The position numbers and the translations under genes were made by a program. 11,639 nucleotides of DNA from Minisyncoccota bacterium. GTDB lineage: Bacteria > Patescibacteriota > Microgenomatia > UBA1400 > PJMF01. Of the stretch, positions 1-6,114 are shown one piece after another. Where the stretch lies: positions 1 through 11,639 of the forward strand of contig JAAZKO010000061.1 of NCBI GenBank assembly GCA_012799795.1, written 5' to 3'. The number at the start of each line of letters is the position of its first letter. The stretch's first letter is position 1. Under the pieces are notes generated by a model. That model had not been told where the DNA came from, did not search any database, and saw only the letters and a list, made by a program, of their open reading frames with translations.

Positions 1-284
1 AGGATTGGGAACTTAAAAAAACAAAGTATGTGGAAACTGTCAAAGCTGGTGGTGAAAAAGCAATTGCAGTAAGTATTGCTGACAAAATTGCAAATTTACG
101 TTCTTTCTTCGCTCAATATGATAAAGAGGGTCCGGCGATATGGAAAAAATTTAATCGGGGAAAAGATAAAAAGCTATGGTTTGAAAAAGAGGTACTAACT
201 ATGGCAAAGGCTAATTGGAATAATCCATTAATAAATGAGCTTGAGGGTCTTGTAGATAAACTTGAGAAAACGACGCTGCCTTAA
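1..284 (+). CDS. HD-domain phosphohydrolase, C-terminal fragment (RelA/SpoT hydrolase-like)
   Basis: The frame is open at the left edge (codons from base 3 read D-W-E-L-K-K-T-K-Y-V) and stops at 282-284, so the real start lies outside the window. The GTG at 30 is only an internal valine. The visible 93 residues hold the pattern A-x-S-I-A-D-K-I-A-N-L-R-S, then a 'G-x-x-I-W-K-K-F-N-R-G' segment and an aromatic 'L-W-F' stretch. This matches the C-terminal half of small HD proteins related to the (p)ppGpp hydrolase domain, where the ADK segment contributes a metal-binding Asp. The N-terminal HD residues are not visible, so activity cannot be judged. By family such proteins hydrolyse (p)ppGpp or other nucleotide phosphates in the cytoplasm; the substrate here is unknown. 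The fragment ends in a normal helical tail and does not look truncated at its 3' end. Confidence 0.75.
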   Translation, partial: DWELKKTKYVETVKAGGEKAIAVSIADKIANLRSFFAQYDKEGPAIWKKFNRGKDKKLWFEKEVLTMAKANWNNPLINELEGLVDKLEKTTLP

Positions 285-296
285 TAGGAGATAAAG

Positions 297-329
297 ATGA
301 CACCAATTCACAAAATTAGCATGAAATAG
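297..329 (+). CDS. 10-codon mini-ORF behind a strong Shine-Dalgarno
   Basis: TAGGAG (285-290) lies 6 nt ahead of ATG 297, and the frame reads only M-T-P-I-H-K-I-S-M-K before TAG. The SD is the best in the left part of the window and sits directly behind the stop of the HD gene, as for a co-transcribed gene. It may be the surviving start of a decayed gene, since the same frame reopens at 417 after four stops, or a chance match. No function can be assigned. Confidence 0.25.
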   Translation: MTPIHKISMK

Positions 330-577
330 TTTTGATTCATACAATTAGTATATGAGAAAAGACCGCTATTAACTAGAGTGATATAACTCAAAAAAATAGT
401 ATTTACAGGCTGTTAAACCGAAAAATCTTCAAATCAAGGAAATTTTGCAAGCCCCATCAACCTATTCGACCATATTAGACGGGTCTACCAGAACTTTTAC
501 GTTGTTGCGGAGCATGTGGGTCTGGAATCTGTGTGTCCCATAGCCACTCACACCTTCCCCGAGTCAATTATACTCAA

Positions 578-595
578 AATGGGACAAATGGGACA
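578..595 (+). repeat. Tandem 9-nt repeat (aaatgggac twice)
   Basis: Two copies of AAATGGGAC follow one another with no spacer (578-586 with one shared A, and 587-595). The reverse complement of the core, TGTCCCAT, occurs at 534-541, so an 8-bp stem could form with either copy. It is a short repeat that may be chance or a remnant of an element end. Confidence 0.4.
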
Positions 596-663
596 GTGCA
601 GAAAGTAAATGTTTTGTGTTTTTTAAATTATCTTTTTTGACTGACTAGTGTAAAATTAGAAGT

Positions 664-1131
664 ATGCAAAAAGAGATTACGGCGGAAGAATACAACCAAG
701 CTTTTAATCAATTGATTGATTTACCGATAATTAATGTTTTTAAGGCAGCTGGAACAGAGTTGTTCTTTGTTATTAAAGATAAAAATAATGAGGAGTTAAG
801 TTTAACTATTGATGGAATATGGAATTACAACAGTGATAACTATCTGTTTATAAGTGAATTTAAAGATGACGATGAAACAGCTTTAGAGCTATATAAAAGA
901 ATTGAAATATTTGTCGAGCAAAAATTAAAAAATAAAATTACAGCAATATCTAAATTCGAGTTTAGTGAGAATGCAAAAACAGTATCAATCACATTCAATG
1001 ATCAAAGTGTGATAAATATTTTGCCAAATAAATTTGGATTAATTTCAGTTTCAAATCATCAAAAAAAGGAAGTTGTTTTTGCCAAGCAAACAGATGATTC
1101 TCAGATAGTTTTCTTTCACGAAGTTGATTAG
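664..1131 (+). CDS. Hypothetical acidic protein, 155 aa
   Basis: The protein is soluble, with no signal peptide or membrane segment, and is acidic. It appears to be built of two similar halves. The first (about 25-65) has alternating hydrophobic strands leading to 'L-S-L-T-I-D-G-I-W'. The second (about 90-130) has 'I-T-A-I-S-K-F-E-F' then 'V-S-I-T-F-N-D-Q-S-V-I-N-I-L-P'. This layout (a strand pair ending in 'L-x-I-x-G-x-W', then 'F-x-D-x-x-x-L-x-V-x-P') recalls small beta-rich families of unknown function, some of them immunity-like, but I cannot name the family. No SD precedes ATG 664; a TAAAAT (651-656) lies 7 nt upstream, so the transcript may be leaderless or nearly so. Composition is AT-rich like the host genes. 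The next gene is convergent. Confidence 0.7.
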   Translation: MQKEITAEEYNQAFNQLIDLPIINVFKAAGTELFFVIKDKNNEELSLTIDGIWNYNSDNYLFISEFKDDDETALELYKRIEIFVEQKLKNKITAISKFEFSENAKTVSITFNDQSVINILPNKFGLISVSNHQKKEVVFAKQTDDSQIVFFHEVD

Positions 1132-1171
1132 TTTTTTTTAAAAGTAAAAGAGGGCAGATTTCTCTGCCCTC
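1132..1171 (-). terminator. Intrinsic terminator for the 73-aa gene
   Basis: A perfect 9-bp stem (1150-1158 with 1163-1171, arms GAGGGCAGA / TCTGCCCTC) closes a 4-nt loop. Read on the minus strand it is followed by TTTTACTTTT and further T/A-rich bases, the U-tract of a Rho-independent terminator. It begins 12 nt after the stop of the 73-aa gene. On the plus strand there is no U-run after the stem, so it works mainly for the minus strand. Confidence 0.85.
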
Positions 1172-1183
1172 AGTCTAAATTTA

Positions 1184-1405
1184 TTACCGGTTTCTGCGAT
1201 GATATGGATTGTAGCCGCTGCGGCCCTTCCATTCTCTGGCAAGACTTTTAATCTTGTCATAAGTCATATAATCCGATAACAAATTGTTGTTATGCATGTA
1301 TTTGCTGAATTCTTGACGCTCCGCTGTGGAGAGCCCCGCAGCATCACATGCATTGCGGAATTTTTCCTGCGCTGATTCACGATTCTCTTTTCGATCCCAA
1401 CTCAC
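1184..1405 (-). CDS. Small basic hypothetical protein, 73 aa
   Basis: I do not recognise the family. The product is very hydrophilic with no signal peptide or membrane segment. It has a central helical part (A-G-L-S-T-A-E-R-Q-E-F) and an Arg-rich tail (Y-H-R-R-N-R), consistent with a nucleic-acid or protein-binding peptide. The GTG start at 1405 is chosen because GAAGGTG lies 5 nt upstream, one of the few clear SD sequences in the window. An intrinsic terminator follows the stop, so it is a self-contained single-gene unit. By hand count GC is about 45% (100 of 222), clearly above its neighbours (near 30% in a sample of the 155-aa gene), which suggests recent transfer. The neighbour across the terminator is convergent. 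Confidence 0.7.
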   Translation of the reverse strand: MSWDRKENRESAQEKFRNACDAAGLSTAERQEFSKYMHNNNLLSDYMTYDKIKSLAREWKGRSGYNPYHRRNR

Positions 1406-1531
1406 AATTACACCTTCGTAAAACAGAATTTGAGATTTGCTAAATCAACAACAGCTCATAGTATATCACACTATATAATTTTTTTAAAAAAATAAAAAAC
1501 AGTTGGCCAAAAAAATAATGACGTCGCTATA

Positions 1532-1569
1532 GTTCGAATCCCAGGATGCGGAGGCGAAGGGATTCGAAC
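1532..1569. repeat. 11-bp perfect inverted repeat: tRNA T-arm and its trailer
   Basis: GTTCGAATCCC at 1532-1542 is the exact reverse complement of GGGATTCGAAC at 1559-1569, which is the T-loop and 3' T-stem of tRNA-Ser(GGA). In the precursor transcript the trailer could therefore pair with the T-arm over 11 bp, competing with the tRNA fold. It may instead be a fragment of a second tRNA gene in opposite orientation, such as an old integration scar. Confidence 0.6.
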
Positions 1570-1631
1570 CCTTGAAGCCGCGAGGCTCACGCTTTCCAAG
1601 CGTGTGCAATTGACCACTATGCGACACCTCC
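1549..1631 (-). tRNA. tRNA-Ser(GGA)
   Basis: The minus strand folds as a full class II tRNA. The acceptor arms are GGAGGTG / CGCCTCC. The D-arm is GCA...TGC with loop TAGTGGTCAAT. The anticodon arm is CACGC-TTGGAAA-GCGTG with anticodon GGA (reads UCC/UCU). The long variable arm AGCC-tcgc-GGCT is typical of tRNA-Ser, and the T-arm is AAGGG-TTCGAAT-CCCTT. The discriminator is G, as expected for serine, and CCA is not encoded. A TATAAT box lies 18 nt upstream. Confidence 0.97.
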
Positions 1632-1649
1632 CTGTCTAAAAGATGTCTT

Positions 1650-1655
1650 ATTATA
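1650..1655 (-). promoter_or_regulatory. -10 box of tRNA-Ser(GGA)
   Basis: A perfect TATAAT on the minus strand in the context GTTATAAT, 18 nt from the tRNA 5' end. Transcription would start about 12 nt before the tRNA. No good -35 is visible. Confidence 0.55.
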
Positions 1656-1691
1656 ACGTTTTTTCTTGAAGCTAAAAGTCTTAAGCAGAAT

Positions 1692-1720
1692 TTGGTGTTT
1701 TTGATATTAATTGATATAAT
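1692..1720 (+). promoter_or_regulatory. Promoter of the 78-aa gene, leaderless
   Basis: TTGGTG (1692-1697), a 17-nt spacer and a perfect TATAAT (1715-1720) precede ATG 1726 by only 5 nt. Transcription would start at about the A of the ATG, leaving no room for an SD. Confidence 0.6.
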
Positions 1721-1725
1721 GAAAT

Positions 1726-1962
1726 ATGGGAAAGAATCAAGAAAAAATTCTTATTCCTGCCGGGACCATGATTAATCGCGGACTTCATGAAGATGACGAT
1801 TACTTGATCGCCAACACAGATTTAATAGCCATAGTTCTTCAACATCTACCTAGCGCTGTACAAGTTATCATCCCTCAAATCATCGAAGATTTTGCTAAAA
1901 AATTCTCAGTAGAAAATTTACCCATAAAACACGAGATATTTTACATTCATCAGCCCAATTAA
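1726..1962 (+). CDS. Hypothetical protein, 78 aa
   Basis: I do not recognise this protein. It is soluble, with 'K-I-L-I-P-A-G-T-M-I-N-R-G' near the N-terminus, an acidic stretch (E-D-D-D), and a hydrophobic helix 'L-P-S-A-V-Q-V-I-I-P-Q-I-I' in the middle. No signal peptide or metal motif is seen. ATG 1726 lies directly behind a well-formed promoter with a perfect -10, which supports a real gene despite its small size. Its stop codon (1960-1962) overlaps the stop codon of the convergent AlkD-like gene (1959-1961), with a T-run behind it but no hairpin, so the two transcripts probably overlap at their 3' ends. Confidence 0.6.
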   Translation: MGKNQEKILIPAGTMINRGLHEDDDYLIANTDLIAIVLQHLPSAVQVIIPQIIEDFAKKFSVENLPIKHEIFYIHQPN

Positions 1963-2705
1963 TTTTTTTTTAAATAAAACTTTCTTTTATTCTCAGAGAA
2001 CTTTTCGATAGCATAACGTAACATCGTACGTGGCATTTTTAAAGCATATTGATCAAGAAAAGCAGTCAAAACTTCTTCATTTCTCTTGCCTACTTCCCTT
2101 AACAACCAACCAACAGCTTTATGGATTAGATCTTCTTGATCGCTCATCAATTTTTTGGCCAATTCAAGGGTGGGTAAAAATTTCCCGGCTCTAATAAAAG
2201 GAAAAGTGGATAAAACTGCGATGCGTCTCTCCCACAAAACATCAGATTTGGCTAATTTCATCAATAAAAGTGGCACTTCTTGCACTGTAGCTTTCTTTTG
2301 TTTTGGCTGTTTTTCATACAAATATTTACCTAAAATTTTATCAGCCGACAGATCAACTAAATCCCAATTATTAATGTAAGAGCTATTCTGTAGATAAAAA
2401 TCAACTAATTGTTTTTTTTCTTTTGGAGTTTGAGCTTTTTTATATAGCTCGACCAATAACAGCAAAGAAACTAAACGAATTTCGTGATAAGAACTTTTAA
2501 TCAGTTCAAACAAATCTTTTAAAACAATCTGTTCTCGATAGTCCCTAACAATTAATCTTTGCTGAGGAACTGTTAAACCTAAAAATAAATCGCCCTCACC
2601 ATATTCGCCCGGACCAGTTTTAAAAAACCGCTGTAATTGCTTAGCTTTTTCTAAATCAGCTTGTTTTTTGATGTCTGCTACAATTTTTTCAACAATTTGA
2701 CTCAT
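1959..2705 (-). CDS. AlkD-like DNA alkylation repair glycosylase
   Basis: Length (248 aa) and motifs fit the AlkD family of HEAT-like-repeat DNA glycosylases, which remove N3/N7-alkylated purines without base flipping. Visible marks are 'R-F-F-K-T-G-P-G-E-Y-G-E-G-D' (26-39), 'V-P-Q-Q-R' (46-50), 'N-N-W-D-L-V-D' (112-118) with the family's catalytic-site Trp114 and Asp118, 'W-E-R-R-I-A-V' (158-164) with Arg161, and 'V-G-W-L-L-R-E' (198-204) with Trp200. The whole set of W/D/R/W active-site residues known from Bacillus AlkD therefore appears intact, so an active enzyme is likely. There is no SD ahead of ATG 2705. It lies 43 nt downstream of the patatin gene on the same strand and is probably co-transcribed with it. 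It meets the 78-aa gene with overlapping stops. Confidence 0.93.
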   Translation of the reverse strand: MSQIVEKIVADIKKQADLEKAKQLQRFFKTGPGEYGEGDLFLGLTVPQQRLIVRDYREQIVLKDLFELIKSSYHEIRLVSLLLLVELYKKAQTPKEKKQLVDFYLQNSSYINNWDLVDLSADKILGKYLYEKQPKQKKATVQEVPLLLMKLAKSDVLWERRIAVLSTFPFIRAGKFLPTLELAKKLMSDQEDLIHKAVGWLLREVGKRNEEVLTAFLDQYALKMPRTMLRYAIEKFSENKRKFYLKKN

Positions 2706-2748
2706 TTTAATTTAATTGAAAATCATTAAATTTTTTAAATTATTAAAT

Positions 2749-3555
2749 TCACGCTAATAATTCTTTGATTTTTTTAATATTATCTTGAACTACTTTTTTC
2801 CCATCAGCAAAAACATCGCCACGCTTAACAAATCCCAAAAAAGGATTTTTGTAATCACCGTTTTCATCAATATCTGGATAAAGGACTAAATCAGCTGGCT
2901 GCTGGGTATATTGGGCTAGATGATAAAGCATTACTTGAGAAGTTTTTAATGCGGTTTTAAAAGCCGAAATCTTGTGATCGGGCATGGGAAAATGATTTTT
3001 TTGTAAGTTAATCGCAATGACTACCTCTGCCCCCATTTGTTTAACCGTTTTAACTGGAATCGGCACGGCTGTAGCCCCATCTATAAGACGCATCTTGCCC
3101 CACTTTACCGGGTGTAAAAAAAAGGGCACCGACATGCTGGCATGGATGGCTTTACTTAGATTTCCTGTTTTTAACTCAATGGCTTTGCCAGTTAACAAGT
3201 CGCTAGCCATCGCACAAAAAGGAATCTTTAAATCTTCAATTTGTTTGTCATTCAAATATTGTTCAAAAATTTCTTCAATTTTGTTACCACCAAAAATTCC
3301 CCATTTCGGTTTTGGATCAGAGAAAGCATAAAGTAAGCGTCGATAATTCATGTTTTCGCGAAAAATGGCTTCAACTTTTTCAATATCTCTAAAAGCGGCA
3401 TACATGCCACCCACCATTGCTCCAGCGCTACTACCAGCAATATAACTAATCTCAATATCGTGTTTGAGTAATTCTTTAATTGCCCCAACGTGAGCTAAAC
3501 CACGCCAGCCACCAGCACCAAGTGCCAGACCCAATTTCTTTTGTTTTTTAGTCAT
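2749..3555 (-). CDS. Patatin-like phospholipase/esterase (RssA/NTE type)
   Basis: The 268-aa protein has the full catalytic layout of the bacterial patatin family: an oxyanion-hole loop 'G-A-G-G-W-R-G-L-A-H-V-G' (13-24), the nucleophile elbow G-S-S-A-G (41-45, Ser43), and the Asp of the Ser-Asp dyad in 'I-D-G-A' (158-161, Asp159). 'S-M-S-V-P-F-F' (140-146) is also typical. There is no signal peptide, so it acts in the cytoplasm or on the inner face of the membrane, where relatives hydrolyse acyl chains of lipids. Substrate is unknown. ATG 3555 directly follows TATAAT (6 nt gap) with no SD, which suggests a leaderless transcript. It heads a unit with the AlkD-like gene. The surface-protein cluster ends 65 nt upstream. 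Confidence 0.93.
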   Translation of the reverse strand: MTKKQKKLGLALGAGGWRGLAHVGAIKELLKHDIEISYIAGSSAGAMVGGMYAAFRDIEKVEAIFRENMNYRRLLYAFSDPKPKWGIFGGNKIEEIFEQYLNDKQIEDLKIPFCAMASDLLTGKAIELKTGNLSKAIHASMSVPFFLHPVKWGKMRLIDGATAVPIPVKTVKQMGAEVVIAINLQKNHFPMPDHKISAFKTALKTSQVMLYHLAQYTQQPADLVLYPDIDENGDYKNPFLGFVKRGDVFADGKKVVQDNIKKIKELLA

Positions 3556-3561
3556 GAAGGA

Positions 3562-3567
3562 ATTATA
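3562..3567 (-). promoter_or_regulatory. -10 box of the patatin gene, leaderless
   Basis: A perfect TATAAT in the context CCGTTATAATTCC ends 6 nt before ATG 3555. A weak -35 (TTAGTT, 18-nt spacer) is possible. Transcription would begin at about the start codon. Confidence 0.5.
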
Positions 3568-3603
3568 ACGGAAATTTAAAAATTAAACTAAAGTATTATT
3601 GAG

Positions 3604-3633
3604 AAAAAGGGACAGAATCTTTAAATTACTGTC
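3604..3633 (-). terminator. Weak terminator at the end of the surface-protein cluster
   Basis: On the minus strand GACAG (3633-3629) pairs with CTGTC (3615-3611) around a 13-nt loop that includes the stop of the 217-aa gene, followed by CCTTTTT. The 5-bp stem is short, so the call rests mainly on its position between two transcription units. Confidence 0.35.
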
Positions 3634-4274
3634 AATGTCATGGCAATTGAATAACTACCTGGTTCCTGGGAAGCGGGTACACGCTGGCTCAGCGATATTC
3701 CTGTTTGATCCCAGCGACATAATGTATCTGCCCCAGAACTTGCCCCCATTAAATCGACACTATCAGTGGTTCCACTTAAGAAGAACGCTGAGGAACCTTT
3801 ATAAATATTAGTGGTTGTACACCCAGATCCCACTGCAGTAATAGTTGAACCACTAGGATCAACACTTAGTCTGCCCGTATCGGCTCCGCCAGTGCTGTCA
3901 AAAGGATAGTTATATGTTCCTGTTGTCCAAGGAGTGTCAGCACCCGAAGTGGCAGCCATAGAAACATTCCAAGTAACAGTGGTGGTTGGATTACTAACTC
4001 GAATTTTTTCAGTAGAAACACCCAAAGTACCAGTTGAGTCTTGAGCATCAAAGGCAAAAGAAATGGGGCCAAAAGTAACCGCTGGAGAAACAACCACATC
4101 ACCAGCAGCATCAACAATATCAATGCTTAGTGTTCCCTCATTAATCGTTTGGTTAAAGGTAGTGCTTGTAGTATCAGCTAAAGCAATCTGTACCCAGACG
4201 AGAGAGACAAATAAAGTTAAGATCAATAAACACGAGAGCAATTTGTTAATAAGAGGGGTGAATTTGTTTGGCAT
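3621..4274 (-). CDS. Secreted WxL-like domain protein, 217 aa
   Basis: Residues 1-33 form a signal peptide (basic start, hydrophobic core, A-L-A before the mature Asp34). The rest is one Ser/Thr/Gly-rich beta domain (47-217). It starts 'G-T-L-S-I-D-I-V-D', passes 'S-P-A-V-T-F-G' (63-69), 'I-R-V-S-N' (91-95) and 'V-T-W-N-V-S-M-A-A' (100-108), and ends exactly with 'G-S-Y-S-I-A-M-T-L-T-V-I'. This order (GTLS..., FG..., Trp-x-hydrophobic, closing Y-x-x-x-x-T-x-T strand) mirrors the C-terminal WxL cell-wall-binding domain of Gram-positive bacteria, although the Trp motif is W-N-V and the last motif has lost its Trp. Cys152 and Cys186 match cysteines in the C-terminal domain of the 743-aa neighbour, suggesting a conserved disulfide. 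It has its own TTGACA promoter. No membrane anchor is present, so retention at the surface would need a partner. Confidence 0.75.
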   Translation of the reverse strand: MPNKFTPLINKLLSCLLILTLFVSLVWVQIALADTTSTTFNQTINEGTLSIDIVDAAGDVVVSPAVTFGPISFAFDAQDSTGTLGVSTEKIRVSNPTTTVTWNVSMAATSGADTPWTTGTYNYPFDSTGGADTGRLSVDPSGSTITAVGSGCTTTNIYKGSSAFFLSGTTDSVDLMGASSGADTLCRWDQTGISLSQRVPASQEPGSYSIAMTLTVI

Positions 4275-4326
4275 TTAAGGGCAGCTTTTATATTTTTAAA
4301 TCGATTATCTATTTTAATACACTTCT

Positions 4327-4356
4327 ATCTTAAAGCTTATTTTTCTATGGTGTCAA
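4327..4356 (-). promoter_or_regulatory. Promoter of the 217-aa WxL-like gene
   Basis: A perfect -35 TTGACA (4356-4351), an 18-nt spacer and -10 TAAGAT (4332-4327) on the minus strand give a start near 4320 and a leader of about 45 nt. It lies directly behind the stop of the 149-aa gene, so the last gene of the cluster can be expressed independently. No SD is seen before ATG 4274. Confidence 0.6.
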
Positions 4357-4364
4357 GTAGTGTT

Positions 4365-4814
4365 TTAGATATATGTATATATCTCTTCAATGCCAAAAGT
4401 ACTTTTTCTCAGCTCAACTTTAAATTGTTTATCTGAGACATTATTTTTTTCTAAAGGATGCTCTCGATCATAGATAAAACCCTGTTCAAATGGTTTAGTT
4501 AATTTCAAAATTAAAAAATACTGTTTAATAAGTGTTTCGTCTACTATGGCAATTTCCTGGTTAAGTGAATTGAAAAACTTTAGTATATATTGTTGATCAT
4601 CAATCTTTGCATTATTCCAAATTCTTTGAATTTGCTGATTATTATCTAAATATACAAATCTGACTGGTAAAATTGATTGATTAAATTCAAGTTCAGCGGC
4701 CTGTATTGCACTACAAAGCCGCTTGTGATTTTTGCAAATTTTAGTTAGGGGCAGGGTCATGATTAAGATAATCAGGGGCAGTAATGCTCTTGCGAGCTTA
4801 CTGGCTGTATTCAT
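4365..4814 (-). CDS. Hypothetical exported protein, 149 aa
   Basis: I do not recognise this protein. It begins with a short basic stretch and a hydrophobic segment (about 8-25, 'A-L-L-P-L-I-I-L-I-M-T-L-P-L'), a signal peptide or N-terminal anchor. It continues as a polar, strand-rich domain with two cysteines just after the anchor (Cys27, Cys34). The mature part has an ordinary mixed composition with no repeats. It sits between the DUF916-like protein and the secreted WxL-like protein on the same strand, so a role in the same cell-surface assembly is likely by context only. The 135-nt gap upstream holds a possible promoter and a 7-bp inverted repeat next to the start. No SD precedes ATG 4814. 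Confidence 0.65.
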   Translation of the reverse strand: MNTASKLARALLPLIILIMTLPLTKICKNHKRLCSAIQAAELEFNQSILPVRFVYLDNNQQIQRIWNNAKIDDQQYILKFFNSLNQEIAIVDETLIKQYFLILKLTKPFEQGFIYDREHPLEKNNVSDKQFKVELRKSTFGIEEIYTYI

Positions 4815-4819
4815 TTTAT

Positions 4820-4842
4820 ATCAGTTAAACTAAAAAACTGAT
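4820..4842. repeat. 7-bp inverted repeat at the start of the 149-aa gene
   Basis: ATCAGTT (4820-4826) and AACTGAT (4836-4842) form a perfect 7-bp stem with a 9-nt loop, 5 nt ahead of ATG 4814. It could be an mRNA hairpin hiding the start or a repressor site; chance is not excluded in AT-rich DNA. Confidence 0.35.
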
Positions 4843-4880
4843 CTTTTAACCCACCTTTTGATATTAAAAGATATTGTTTG

Positions 4881-4909
4881 ATGATAACAAATTTATAAAA
4901 ATACTCCAA
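4881..4909 (-). promoter_or_regulatory. Possible promoter of the 149-aa gene
   Basis: TTGGAG (4909-4904), a 17-nt spacer and TATCAT (4886-4881) on the minus strand, inside the 135-nt gap upstream of the gene. The -10 matches five of six positions and the -35 three of six. Confidence 0.35.
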
Positions 4910-4949
4910 GAGCAATTTTTTTCAAACTACAAACAATTAAAAAAGAAAA

Positions 4950-6092
4950 TTATTTGGAATTTCGATTTTGTCTTCTCTTATAAACGTAGTAAATAAGAAC
5001 CAATAAACAAACAATTATTGAAGCTATAATAATCTCTCTCCAAGGAATAAACCACATTACAACTAACTGGCTACTAAGAATCTGTTCCACTTCACTACCA
5101 TCTAGATAACTAATTTCATTCTTAAAACTATACTTGCCAAAACGAGGCCTTTGCCAGCCAAAACTAGAAATAAAAACATCGTCTCTCAGAGCTTGAAAAC
5201 TTCTGTCTGTGATAATTTCATTTCTTTTGTTAAACAATTCATCCTTAATAATTAAATTTTCTTCAAAATTAATACTGACATTACCCAAGTTTTGTACCGC
5301 AGTACTGATTAACACTTCTTCTGGTTTAGGATTTTTGCTAAACAAATTTCGAAAGTCAAATTCATCATAAAGCTTTTTAAGCTCAAAACTAAGAATTGAT
5401 AAATCTCTAACAATATCACCAGGAACTGTTTGGTAAATCCTTATACCAACTCTTGTTGTTAAACTAACACCACCTTGCGTTGCAGTTCTTTCTGGTTCAT
5501 TTTTCTGAATAAGAATTCCGCCAGTATATTCTCCTACTTCCAAATCTAATGGCACGGAAAACACAAAATCCACCTTTTGTCTGCCCATTGCATCTACGGT
5601 TAGCTCAACTATTTCTTCACCCTCACACCAATCACGAAAATTAATTAGATCAGCGTTGCTCCAATCATCACTTTCTTCCAACTGGATATTGCAAAATCTA
5701 ATAATATTTTCATCATTCTCAAGAAATAATTGTTGAAAGACCTCAGGTACTGGATCAGGATAAAATCTAATCCACGAAGCGACTTCTTTTTTTTCATCTA
5801 CCATCTGTCTAATAGCAAATCCTCCACTCGAACTTTTAACACCATCCGCGGCATATACTAATAAATCTAAAGCTGTATCAAAGTTATTTAAAACTATTAG
5901 GGCGTCTTGTTTTTTTTCACCAGGATTCAATTGATAAATAAACCAAGACTCACTATTGTCAATGCTCGGATCGGGGTTGGCTGGTTTTCCTCCAATATGC
6001 ATATATTCAATAGCATTTAAAGTTTTGGGGCTAAGAAAAAATAACCATAACAAAATGAATAACAATATATTAATGTATTTAATGCGTTTCAT
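4950..6092 (-). CDS. DUF916-like membrane-anchored surface protein (WxL-interacting protein type)
   Basis: The 380-aa protein has a signal peptide (about 1-27, ending L-N-A), a long extracellular part and one C-terminal membrane helix (about 353-371) followed by a basic tail (Y-K-R-R-Q-N-R), so it is a type I surface protein. The first domain (about 33-222) starts 'P-A-N-P-D-P' and 'S-W-F-I-Y-Q-L-N-P-G-E' (49-59). It has an 'L-I-V-L-N-N' strand (65-70) and ends with 'F-V-F-S-V-P' then 'G-E-Y-T-G-G-I-L-I' (187-195). This is the layout of DUF916, which in Gram-positive bacteria is the peptidoglycan-binding half of WxL-interacting proteins. A second Ig-like domain (about 225-345) takes the place of DUF3324. 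It stands among genes with WxL-like domains, as its homologues do. It starts 22 nt after the 743-aa gene's stop, with TATAAT 7 nt ahead of ATG and no SD. Confidence 0.8.
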   Translation of the reverse strand: MKRIKYINILLFILLWLFFLSPKTLNAIEYMHIGGKPANPDPSIDNSESWFIYQLNPGEKKQDALIVLNNFDTALDLLVYAADGVKSSSGGFAIRQMVDEKKEVASWIRFYPDPVPEVFQQLFLENDENIIRFCNIQLEESDDWSNADLINFRDWCEGEEIVELTVDAMGRQKVDFVFSVPLDLEVGEYTGGILIQKNEPERTATQGGVSLTTRVGIRIYQTVPGDIVRDLSILSFELKKLYDEFDFRNLFSKNPKPEEVLISTAVQNLGNVSINFEENLIIKDELFNKRNEIITDRSFQALRDDVFISSFGWQRPRFGKYSFKNEISYLDGSEVEQILSSQLVVMWFIPWREIIIASIIVCLLVLIYYVYKRRQNRNSK

Positions 6093-6099
6093 GTTTTCG

Positions 6100-6105
6100 A
6101 TTATA
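6100..6105 (-). promoter_or_regulatory. -10-like box of the DUF916-like gene
   Basis: A perfect TATAAT ends 7 nt ahead of ATG 6092, inside the 22-nt gap behind the 743-aa gene. It may be an internal promoter giving a leaderless transcript. No clear -35 is seen, so an AT-rich chance match is possible. Confidence 0.35.
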
Positions 6106-6114
6106 AATCATATT

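Larger units (their letters stand above)
285..663. other. Intergenic stretch of about 380 bases; possible decayed insertion
   Basis: No convincing complete gene is seen on either strand. The first half is AT-rich with many stops. From about 440 to 570 the base composition becomes visibly more GC-rich than the flanks. That part holds a start-less open frame on the plus strand (codons 417-605, stop 606-608, 63 codons). No known RNA structure was recognised. The segment could be the relic of an inserted gene or mobile element, or an unrecognised RNA. Confidence 0.4.

Noticed and set aside
638..656. TTGACT / TAAAAT ahead of the 155-aa gene as a promoter pair
   Set aside because: The spacing is only about 7 nt, so they cannot act as -35 and -10 together.
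1451..1480. Short inverted repeat ATAGT...ACTAT upstream of the 73-aa gene
   Set aside because: Only 5 bp in very AT-rich DNA; a promoter is expected here, but no -35/-10 pair is good enough to call.
3866..4123. Leu-rich minus-strand frame inside the 217-aa gene
   Set aside because: It is an out-of-frame reading of the Ser/Thr/Gly-rich domain and only looks like a membrane protein.
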